Part shown: positions 57,625 to 64,000 of the stretch, piece by piece | Layout of the letters: each line of letters begins with the position of its first letter | Numbering within the stretch: the stretch's first letter is position 1 | NCBI RefSeq assembly: GCF_019720895.1 | Contig: NZ_JAHKSH010000001.1 | Coordinates: 186,001-250,000 of the forward strand | Source of the DNA: Microbacterium salitolerans | GTDB lineage: Bacteria > Actinomycetota > Actinomycetes > Actinomycetales > Microbacteriaceae | Direction of reading: 5' to 3' | DNA length: 64,000 nucleotides | Notes under the pieces: model-generated | Database searches by the model: none | The model's input: only the letters and a program-made list of their open reading frames with translations | What the model was told of the DNA's origin: nothing | Position numbers and translations under genes: made by a program

Positions 57625-58635
57625 GTGACCGCCAGCGCTCTCCCCGCCCCGTTCGACCGCGCCGCCCCCGTGTGGGCCGCTCCCATGGCCGGCGGGCCGA
57701 CGACGCCCGAGCTCGTCATCGCGGCGGCTCGGGCGGGATACGTCGCGCAGCTCGCCGCCGGCTATCAGACCGCCGAGGCGATGGTCGACGACGTGCGCCG
57801 TGTGCGCGAGGCGGGCGTCGACCTGTTCGGCGTCAACCTCTTCGTGCCGAACACCCACACGATCTCGCCCGTCGCGCACGCGGCGTACGCGCGGTCGCTC
57901 GGCATCGACGACCCGGCGGATCCGCGCGAGGACGACGACGACTGGCCCGCGAAGATCGCGCGCCTCGTCGCGGATCCCGTTCCCCTCGTCAGCTTCACGT
58001 TCGGGCTCCCCGACGCCGCCGACATCGCGGCTCTGCGCGGAGCGGGGACGACGACGGCGCAGACGGTCACGGGCCTCGATGAGGCGCGTGCGGCCGAGGC
58101 CGCGGGGGTCGACCTCGTCGTCGTCCAGGGCGTCGCGGCCGGTGGGCACTCCGGCATCTGGTCCGCCGACGCGCTCCCCGCCGAGCGCCCGCTGCCCGAG
58201 CTCGTCGCGGAGATCGCGGCCGCGGTGACCCTGCCGATCGTCGCGGCGGGCGGCATCGTCTCGCCGTCCGACGTCGCCGACGTGCTCGCGGCGGGGGCGC
58301 GGGCCGCGTCCGTCGGGACCGCGCTGCTGCGCGCGACCGAGAGCGGGGCGTCGCCGACCCACCGCGCGGCGCTCGCGGATCCGCGGTTCGACGACACGAC
58401 GCTGACCCGCGCCTTCACGGGCCGGTACGCGCGCGCCCTCGTCAACGCGTTCGTCGACGCGCACGATGCGGAGGCGCCGAGCGGATATCCCGCGATCCAC
58501 TTCCTCACGAAGCCGCTGCGCGCGGAGGCTTCTGCTGCGGGCGACGCCGAGCACCTCCACCTCTGGGCCGGCCGCGGATGGCGGGCGTGCCGAGAGGCGC
58601 CCGCCGCGGAGATCCTCGCGTCGCTCGTCCCATGA
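57625..58635 (+). CDS. Nitronate monooxygenase (2-nitropropane dioxygenase-like)
   Basis: 336 aa TIM barrel. VWAAPMAGGPTTPELVIAAARAGYVAQLAAGYQ, VVVQGVAAGGHSG and PIVAAGGIVSPSDVADVLAAGARAASVGTALL carry the FMN-binding and active-site residues of the family. It oxidises alkyl nitronates such as propionate-3-nitronate. The start is GTG 57625 with TAGCGT (57613-57618) 6 nt upstream (leaderless). Confidence 0.88.
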   Translation: MTASALPAPFDRAAPVWAAPMAGGPTTPELVIAAARAGYVAQLAAGYQTAEAMVDDVRRVREAGVDLFGVNLFVPNTHTISPVAHAAYARSLGIDDPADPREDDDDWPAKIARLVADPVPLVSFTFGLPDAADIAALRGAGTTTAQTVTGLDEARAAEAAGVDLVVVQGVAAGGHSGIWSADALPAERPLPELVAEIAAAVTLPIVAAGGIVSPSDVADVLAAGARAASVGTALLRATESGASPTHRAALADPRFDDTTLTRAFTGRYARALVNAFVDAHDAEAPSGYPAIHFLTKPLRAEASAAGDAEHLHLWAGRGWRACREAPAAEILASLVP

Positions 58636-58772
58636 GCTGAGCGCGGGCGCATCGGGGCGTCGTCGCTCCCGGTCTCGCCGCATGAGCACGGCAATCCGTG
58701 GCGTGGGGGTCGCTGCGTGGCCTGGGCCAGGGGGCGTCGACGTGCCCTAGATCTGCACGGGTCCGCCGCCAC

Positions 58773-58802
58773 TGTCACACGCGGCGCCCGAGCGGTGTCG
58801 TA
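58773..58802 (+). promoter_or_regulatory. Candidate ECF41-dependent promoter
   Basis: TGTCACA (58773-58779), the known -35 motif of ECF41 sigma factors, is followed 16-19 nt later by TGTCGTA, which resembles the CGTC-type -10 element. It lies about 45 bp before the carboxymuconolactone decarboxylase family gene. Confidence 0.65.
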
Positions 58803-58848
58803 TGGGCAGGAGGGGCAGAACCGCCCCGAAATCGCGAAGGAGATCGCC

Positions 58849-59427
58849 ATGCCCAGTCGCTTCCTCATCCCCCGGGCCCGTATCGCGGGGCCGTACGGCG
58901 CATTTCTCAGGTTCATCGTGACGCGCATGTGGGGGAAGGTCCCCGACAACGCCTACATCCTGTGGCACAACCGGCGCGTCCTCAACAGCACGCTCGGCCT
59001 GGAGCGCAGCGCCGCGAAGTGGAACCAGCTCGATCCGCAGCTCGCGTCGTACGCCGAGATGGCGTCGGCGGGATCCATCGGGTGCAGCTGGTGCCTCGAT
59101 TTCGGCTACTTCCTCGCCCACAACGAGGGCCTCGATCTCGCCAAGGTGCGCGAGGTGCCTCGGTGGCGTGAAAGCGACGTGTTCACGCCGCTCGAGCGCG
59201 ACGTGCTGGAGTACGCCGAGGCGATGACGGACACCCCGCCCGCCGTGCCCGACGCGCTGTCGGCGCGACTGCTCGAGGCGCTCGGCGCCCCCGCGATGGT
59301 CGAGCTGACGCAGCGCGTGGCGCTCGAGAACATGCGCTCGCGATTCAATGCGGCCGCGGGCCTCGAGAGCCAGGGCTACTCCGACGTGTGCGAGCTCCCC
59401 CTCGCCACGAGCTCCGCCGCCGCGTAG
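58849..59427 (+). CDS. Carboxymuconolactone decarboxylase family (AhpD-like) protein
   Basis: 192 aa, helical. The redox motif CSWC (SIGCSWCLDFGYFLAHNEG) is followed by the family helix. Such proteins are the standard partners of ECF41 sigma factors, whose gene comes next, 10 bp downstream. It probably acts as a thiol peroxidase-like or small-molecule-modifying enzyme in the cytoplasm. ATG 58849 has GAAGGAGA upstream. An ECF41-type promoter motif lies ahead. Confidence 0.88.
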   Translation: MPSRFLIPRARIAGPYGAFLRFIVTRMWGKVPDNAYILWHNRRVLNSTLGLERSAAKWNQLDPQLASYAEMASAGSIGCSWCLDFGYFLAHNEGLDLAKVREVPRWRESDVFTPLERDVLEYAEAMTDTPPAVPDALSARLLEALGAPAMVELTQRVALENMRSRFNAAAGLESQGYSDVCELPLATSSAAA

Positions 59428-59437
59428 CGTCGCTCGC

Positions 59438-60307
59438 ATGAGTGCCGACGCGTTCACCGTGCATCGCGGGCTGCTGTTCACGATCGCCTACGAGATCCTC
59501 GGATCCGCGTCCGACGCCGAGGACGTCGTGCAGGAGTCGTGGATCCGGTGGAACGACGTGGACGAGGGATCCGTGCGCGACGTGCGCGCCTACCTCGCGC
59601 GGATCGTGACCCGACAGGCCCTGAATCGCCTGCGCACCGTGAGCCGGCGCCGCGAGGAGTACGTCGGCCCGTGGCTTCCCGAGCCGATGCTGACCACGGG
59701 CGATGTCGCCGACGACGCCGTGCTCGCGGAGAGCGTGTCGACCGCGATGATGCTCGTGCTCGAGACGCTCGGCCCGCTCGAGCGGGCCGTGTTCGTGCTT
59801 CGCGAGGTGTTCGCGTTCGAGTACGACGAGATCGCCGATGCGGTCGACCGCAGCGCCGACGCCGTGCGGCAGATCGCCCACCGCGCGCGCAACCATGTCG
59901 CGGCGCGGCGCCCCCGCGTCGAGGTGACGGCGGAGGAGTCGGCCGCTGCCGTCGAGCGCTTCCGCGTCGCCGCGTCGACGGGCGACGTCCAGGCGCTCGT
60001 CGACGTGCTCGCGCCCGACGTCGTCTTCCTGGCCGACGGCGGCGGCCGGGTCACCGCCGCGCGGCGCCCGGTCGTCGGGATCGACCGCGCGCTGCGCTTC
60101 CTCCAGGGGCTTCTCGCGCAGTACCCCGACATCCGGCTTGAGCCGGCCGTCATCGGCGGCGGCCCCGGCCTGCGGGTCATGGACGGCGATGCCCTCGACG
60201 GCGCGCTGTCGTTCGCGTTCGACGGCCCCCGGATCCAGGCGGCGTACTACGTGCGCAATCCCGACAAGCTCTCGGCGCTCGCGGATCCGGTGCGGCTCGC
60301 GCGGTAG
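59438..60307 (+). CDS. ECF41-type RNA polymerase sigma factor (SigJ-like) with SnoaL-like C-terminus
   Basis: 289 aa. The sigma-2 region (GSASDAEDVVQESWIRW) and sigma-4 region (LGPLERAVFVLREVFAFEYDEIADAV) are followed by a SnoaL-like domain that controls activity. ECF41 signature motifs are visible: WLPEP, DGGGRVTA and NPDKL. These factors need no separate anti-sigma factor. It is adjacent to a carboxymuconolactone decarboxylase gene, as expected. A TAGCGT -10 box (59425-59430, sharing the upstream stop codon) lies 7 nt before the ATG (leaderless). Confidence 0.92.
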   Translation: MSADAFTVHRGLLFTIAYEILGSASDAEDVVQESWIRWNDVDEGSVRDVRAYLARIVTRQALNRLRTVSRRREEYVGPWLPEPMLTTGDVADDAVLAESVSTAMMLVLETLGPLERAVFVLREVFAFEYDEIADAVDRSADAVRQIAHRARNHVAARRPRVEVTAEESAAAVERFRVAASTGDVQALVDVLAPDVVFLADGGGRVTAARRPVVGIDRALRFLQGLLAQYPDIRLEPAVIGGGPGLRVMDGDALDGALSFAFDGPRIQAAYYVRNPDKLSALADPVRLAR

Positions 60308-60450
60308 GCCGAAGGGGCGGATCCGCCGCGCACTGCGTAGGAGATCTGCGTTCGCAGAGGAGCCTGTCCGTGCGAATCCGCCTCGTCCAAACGCAGGCGA
60401 CGCCGGACGTGACGGGTCGACTCGACCTCCGCCAACGCGAAGGGAAACGT

Positions 60451-60723
60451 CTAGCGGGCCGTCCATGGGCGCACGGCGATCGAGCGGCGGCTGGCCGCGG
60501 ATCCCGCGACGGACAGGGGATGGTGGGCGCCCTCGTGACCGAGGACGACCGGCGGGGTGGCGAGTTGGTCGAACCCCTCGTCGAGGATTTCGATATCAGT
60601 GGCACAAATGCCCGCCGACTCGATCCTGACCAGCACCTCGTCCTCGCGAATCTCGCCGACGTCGAGGTCTTCCAGACTGATGGTCTTTGCCGCGCGCATC
60701 ACCGCGGCATGGGTGGCAGTCAT
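60451..60723 (-). pseudogene. Truncated zinc-type alcohol dehydrogenase (N-terminal fragment)
   Basis: 90 codons. The first 65 residues (MRAAKTISLEDLDVGEIREDEVLVRI, SAGICATDIEILDEGF, PPVVLGHEGA) match the GroES-like start of an MDR alcohol dehydrogenase, including the first zinc-ligand Cys and the GHE motif. After GHEGA the sequence becomes unrelated (HHPLSVAGSAASRRS...) and stops. The rest of the enzyme is missing. It lies 32 bp downstream of the SDR gene on the same strand, so it was probably co-transcribed. Confidence 0.75.
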
Positions 60724-60755
60724 GGTCGCTTCTTTCCGACGTCGGAGCGCGAGGA

Positions 60756-61514
60756 TCAGGGCTGGTCGGTGGGGCGGATGACGATCTCGTTCACCGCGAC
60801 CCGGCGGGGGTTCGTCACGATGAACACGGCGGCGTCAGCGATGTCCTCGGCGTGCAGCGCCTCGACCTCACCAAACATCGAGGTGAAGCCTTCGGCGGCA
60901 CCTTCCTTCTGGTCGAACAGCTCGCTCTCGGTGCGGCCCGGCTCGATGACTGAGAAACGGAGGTTACGGGTGGTGTACTCCTGACGCCATGCCTCGGTGG
61001 CCGAGGTTACGGCGAACTTCGTCGCGGTGTAGACGGCGACGCCGCCCGCGGCGACCCGGCCCGACACAGACGAGATGTTGACGACGTCGGCCACTGTGCG
61101 GGAGCTGCTCTGTGCGGCTTCGAGCAGGTGTGGGAGTGCGGCTTTGGTGACGTAGAGCAGACCACGGAGGTTGATGTCGACCATCCGGTCCCACTCCTCC
61201 AAGGGGGACTCGTCGGAGGGGCCGTTGAGCATGGTGCCAGCGGCGTTGACGAGGGTGTCGAGGCGGCCGAGTTCGGTCACGACCCGTTCGATCGCGGTGT
61301 GGGCGGAGTCCGCGTCGGTGAGGTCGGCGCCGATGACCAGCGCGGTGCCGCCGTCTGCCCGGACCTCAGTGGCGAGCTCCTGGAGGCGGTCTTCGCGGCG
61401 CGCGATGAGGGCGACGGTGGCGCCAGCGGCGGACAATCGACGGGCGGTCGCACGGCCGATGCCGCTGGATGCGCCGGTGATGACCGCGACGGTCCCGTTC
61501 AGGTTCTCAGACAT
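60756..61514 (-). CDS. Short-chain dehydrogenase/reductase (SDR)
   Basis: 252 aa classical SDR: VAVITGASSGIGRATARRL (NAD(P)-binding), NAAG, ISSVSG with the catalytic Ser and YTATK with the Tyr-Lys pair. An Arg-rich stretch after the second beta strand (IARRED) suggests NADP(H). Substrate unknown. GAAGGA lies ahead of the ATG. It is divergent from an XRE/MmyB-type regulator, a frequent actinobacterial pairing. GGATCC, very common elsewhere in the window, is absent from it. Confidence 0.9.
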   Translation of the reverse strand: MSENLNGTVAVITGASSGIGRATARRLSAAGATVALIARREDRLQELATEVRADGGTALVIGADLTDADSAHTAIERVVTELGRLDTLVNAAGTMLNGPSDESPLEEWDRMVDINLRGLLYVTKAALPHLLEAAQSSSRTVADVVNISSVSGRVAAGGVAVYTATKFAVTSATEAWRQEYTTRNLRFSVIEPGRTESELFDQKEGAAEGFTSMFGEVEALHAEDIADAAVFIVTNPRRVAVNEIVIRPTDQP

Positions 61515-61669
61515 GGTTGGTTTCCTTCGGTAGTCGAGATGAGCGCGTGCCTAACAAGCTGAACATCCCCGACCGGTGACCGTGTCGGTCTAGCCCGCAC
61601 TGGTCGACCTGGCACCACGAGTACCTGCTAGAACAGTGAACCGGCTGTGCCCGGGAGGAGAATGGTGGT

Positions 61670-62563
61670 GTGACCGAATCTCACGACCTGCGCGAGTTCC
61701 TGATGTCACGTCGCGCCCAGATCGACCCGGCGTCGACGGGGCTTCCCGAGTCCGCGACCGCCCGCCGTAGGAAAGGTCTGCGTAGGGAAGAGGTGGCCGC
61801 TTTGGCCGGCGTGAGTGTCGACTACTACGCCCGACTTGAGCAAGGCCGGATCGGTAACGTCTCCGACCAGATCCTCACCGCGATCGAAGATGTCCTCGAG
61901 CTCTCCCCGCTCGAACGCGATCATCTGCGCGCTCTGGTGCGCACTGAACCGGCGCGGGCCCGAAAGAAGGCGCCGCCAGCCACGCGAGTGCGAGGCGGTC
62001 TGCGGGATCTGATCGCAGCGATGGACCCCATCCCGGTGATCCTGCAAGGGCCGCGGATGGAGGTTCTGGCGTGGAACCGCGCCGCAGCAATTTTGCTCTC
62101 CGACTTCGCCGCCATGTCACCTTCGGATCGCAATATCGCCCGTTGGCTCTTCCTCGACTCCTCCACGCGCACGAAATACCCAGACTGGGAAGAAGTTGCC
62201 GCGCCGACCGTCGCAGCGCTCCGCGCCGCGCGCGACCCCCGCCGTCCAGATGAGGCGTTGGAACGGCTCGTCGGCGAGCTGTCCGTCGCTTCGGAGGACT
62301 TCGCCCGGTTCTGGGCCAACTACAGGCTGTTCAAGCACGGTCACGGCGCTAAGCGCATCTTCCACGAGACCGTAGGCACAATGACTCTCAACTACGAGAC
62401 GCTCGATGTCCCCGACTCCGGCGGACAGTTCCTCTCCGTCTACACCGCCGACGTGGGATCGCCCTCGGCCGAGAAGCTACAGATCCTTCTGAGTTGGAAT
62501 GAGCCCGCACCTATTGCGCAAGGACAGGAGGCCAGCGCTCCACGGGCCGTTGACGAGCGCTGA
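61670..62563 (+). CDS. XRE-family regulator with MmyB-like ligand-binding domain
   Basis: 297 aa. An N-terminal helix-turn-helix ([28 protein letters not shown]) is followed by the MmyB-like PAS-type domain (MEVLAWNRAAAILLSDF...). Members bind fatty-acid-like ligands and often control a divergent SDR, as here. The start is GTG 61670 with GGGAGGAG upstream. The 155-bp gap to the SDR gene should hold the operator; CTAGAACAGTGAACC near 61628 is one candidate half-site. Confidence 0.9.
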   Translation: MTESHDLREFLMSRRAQIDPASTGLPESATARRRKGLRREEVAALAGVSVDYYARLEQGRIGNVSDQILTAIEDVLELSPLERDHLRALVRTEPARARKKAPPATRVRGGLRDLIAAMDPIPVILQGPRMEVLAWNRAAAILLSDFAAMSPSDRNIARWLFLDSSTRTKYPDWEEVAAPTVAALRAARDPRRPDEALERLVGELSVASEDFARFWANYRLFKHGHGAKRIFHETVGTMTLNYETLDVPDSGGQFLSVYTADVGSPSAEKLQILLSWNEPAPIAQGQEASAPRAVDER

Positions 62564-62708
62564 GTGGCATATGCCGTAAACGGTCGTCTACGGCGCGCAC
62601 CTCGGCGCTGTTCGTCGATTGCGCGACACGCCGACTCGTAGTCGATCGAAACCCCCTGCCGAAACTGAAGCGCGCCGAAACTGATGCCATGCCGTTCTCG
62701 GCCTGGGA

Positions 62709-63072
62709 GTGAACATCGGGTATGCCGCGTCTCGACACGTGAGCAGACCCCGGACGCACAAGACTCCGAGCTGCGCGAGGCCGGATGTTCGCGCATATTG
62801 GTCGGCCACGAGGTCTCGAGCCGCATCGCTGATCGACCCACGTGGTTGAGGCGCCTCGACCACATGCGCCCTGGTGACACGCTCGTGATCCGCGCGCTCG
62901 ACCGCATCGCCGGATCCGAGATGCTGGCGATTCAAACACTCCATGATCGGAGCGAACGGGGCATCGCCGTCAGCAGCCAGTCGCCGATGCGGCGTTGAAC
63001 GTAGCTCCATCGACACCCATAGGTCGCGCGATGCTGAGCATGATGGCGACCATCGTGCAGCTACGCGTCTGA
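62709..63072 (+). pseudogene. Decayed serine recombinase (resolvase/invertase)
   Basis: The catalytic-domain sequence is recognisable in pieces: NIGYA in one frame, RVSTREQTPDAQDSELREAG and SSRIADRPTWLRRLDHMRPGD and LDRIAG in the next, then LNVAPSTPIGRAMLSMMATIVQLRV in a third. One missing C near 62723 breaks the start (GCC-CGC reads GCCGC), and a second shift lies near 62994. The C-terminal DNA-binding part is missing or unrecognisable. It is a relic of a mobile element in the accessory tail. Confidence 0.8.
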
Positions 63073-63573
63073 ATCCGAACGGGGCCGACGACGGTGCACG
63101 CCGCGCAAGAGGCCCCAGTTGCCCTCGACACCGCGGCATTGTCCGCTCACAAACTGACGCATGAGTCCGGAGCAATTCGTGGGACCGATGTCGCGAGAGG
63201 TCAGTCACTGAGGCATCGAGATGTAGCGCGTGTCGCTCCCCGTGATCTCGAAGGCGTGGCGGGCACGCGGACGCACACTCAGAGCCAGCGCGAACAGGCC
63301 GCCTGGCGGAGTGACGACGTGGACAAAGAGCCCACCCGCACGCAGCGCACACCGGCTGAGGCAGAGGAACGTGCGGAACGTGGCGTCGAGACCCGCCGCG
63401 TCAGAAAGCGAACCCGGGGATGCGAACGCTGATCGGCAAACCGAGCCCAATTACCCTGAATCAGAACCTCGCCCTCGCGACCTGCCACGCGTTGCCGCCT
63501 GTTCCGAGGGCAATGCGTGCATCCGAAGCATCTGCGGAAGGCGCCCGTCGACACGAAACGGCCCGAGATATCC
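63073..63573. other. Gene-free stretch with possible gene remnants
   Basis: About 500 bp in which I see no intact gene. A minus-strand frame (63205-63450) reads TFRTFLCLSRCALRAGGLFVHV, vaguely like the end of a methyltransferase, but it has no proper beginning. Codon usage is unlike the core genes and GGATCC is absent. Probably decayed accessory DNA. Confidence 0.4.
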
Positions 63574-64000
63574 ATGACCCCGAACACACCGCAGACTCCC
63601 GCAATGTCGCCCTCCGAGCTCCCGGTCGAGGCAGCTCTGGGCCGTGCGTCAGGGGGACGGCGGGCCGAAGCCGATGAGCTTCTCGCCTTGTTCGGTGACG
63701 TCACCCGTCAGCAGCCCACGGTGTGGGCGGGGCGCATCATCGGGTACGGCGAGTACGAATACCGCTACGACAGCGGCCGCACCGGGCGGGCTCCGGAGCT
63801 TGCCTTTGCGACGGGCGCACGGGAGCACACCCTGTACCTCGTGAACGACGCCTCCACGCGATGGCCGGACGTCTTCGATCGGCTCGGCAAGCATCGCGCC
63901 AGCAGGGCCTGCGTCTACCTCACCCGGCTCACCGGGGTGGATCGTGGAGCACTGCGTGAGCTGCTGGAGCTGTCGCTGGCCGAGACACGGAGGACTCAGG
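63574..64000 (+). CDS. DUF1801 (YdhG-like) domain protein, runs off right edge
   Basis: 142 codons visible from ATG 63574 (MTPNTPQTPAMSPSELPVEAAL). The DUF1801 pattern is clear: RRAEADELLALFGDVTRQQP, VWAGRIIGYGEYEYRYDSGR, ELAFATGAREHTLYLV and LGKHRASRACVYLTRL. The function of the family is unknown. No good Shine-Dalgarno precedes 63574; an in-frame ATG at 63604 is the alternative start. The end lies outside the window. Confidence 0.8.
   Translation, partial: MTPNTPQTPAMSPSELPVEAALGRASGGRRAEADELLALFGDVTRQQPTVWAGRIIGYGEYEYRYDSGRTGRAPELAFATGAREHTLYLVNDASTRWPDVFDRLGKHRASRACVYLTRLTGVDRGALRELLELSLAETRRTQ

Noticed and set aside
62684-62998. Intact small resolvase starting at 62684
   Set aside because: The start region (MPCRSRPGSEHRVC) is unlike any resolvase; the true beginning (NIGYA) is in another frame, and the rest continues in a third frame, so it is a pseudogene.
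63205-63450. Methyltransferase-like fragment on the minus strand
   Set aside because: Only a short stretch (LRAGGLFVHVV) is suggestive, with no SAM-binding motif or credible start; left as unassigned remnant DNA.

Overview
The window reads as a chromosomal segment of a high-GC actinobacterium, most likely a member of the Microbacteriaceae (Microbacterium-like). The basis is the very high GC content, GTG starts, F420 biosynthesis and several F420-dependent LLM-class oxidoreductases, a TPP-riboswitch-controlled ykoE-ykoD-ykoC thiamine-precursor transporter, and many genes that seem to be leaderless (a TANNNT-like -10 box exactly 6-7 nt before the start codon and no Shine-Dalgarno). No tRNA, rRNA or CRISPR was seen.

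Layout. 1-5045: one-carbon and serine metabolism (partial soxB and sdaA leftward; a GcvT/DmdA-family protein and fhs rightward), consistent with glycine betaine/sarcosine catabolism. 5182-5812: a MntA-HepT type VII toxin-antitoxin pair. 5894-8174: a MerR/GyrI-like regulator and hemL. 8326-11232: soxR divergent from an MFS exporter and a quinone oxidoreductase, with a SoxR box between them. 11352-12215: LLM oxidoreductase. 12366-19273 (leftward): an overlapping operon fbiC - Baeyer-Villiger-type monooxygenase - fgd - cofC - inositol-monophosphatase family - Ogt-like protein. 19383-23687: a small unknown protein, an ABC ATPase with a long acidic tail, a 3-hydroxyisobutyryl-CoA hydrolase-like protein, and another LLM enzyme. 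24067-27887: a heterodimeric ABC exporter. 27997-36585: a peptidoglycan amino-sugar salvage locus (MurNAc/GlcNAc kinase, murQ, murR, ABC importer without ATPase, nagZ, anmK). 36748-42108: aminotransferase, serine hydrolase, PhzF-like protein, and a D-Ala-D-Ala carboxypeptidase-like protein. 42258-45353: TPP riboswitch and ykoEDC. 45401-48488: Nramp-related and DASS/SLC13 transporters. 48534-50131: LLM enzyme and lipoprotein. 50198-56171: a PotABCD-like importer operon ending in an adenosine deaminase, with a divergent LacI regulator. 56245-60307: rlmN, nitronate monooxygenase, and a carboxymuconolactone decarboxylase family gene with its ECF41 sigma factor. 60451-64000: accessory tail with a truncated alcohol dehydrogenase, SDR/XRE pair, a decayed serine resolvase and a partial DUF1801 gene.

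The most striking signals are: (1) several families of 48-85 bp palindromic repeats, including five 48-bp GTGACG...CGTCAC copies, two 85-bp copies translated in frame inside the ykoD-like ATPase, and a similar element inside the monooxygenase; (2) an FbiC whose CofH half has lost its radical-SAM cysteine motif; (3) an Ogt/MGMT homologue whose catalytic Cys is Val; (4) strong over-representation of the hexamer GGATCC (about 3 per kb), which is nearly absent from the 60.8-64 kb tail; and (5) a MurNAc-type salvage cluster whose NagZ has no signal peptide, implying uptake of intact disaccharides.
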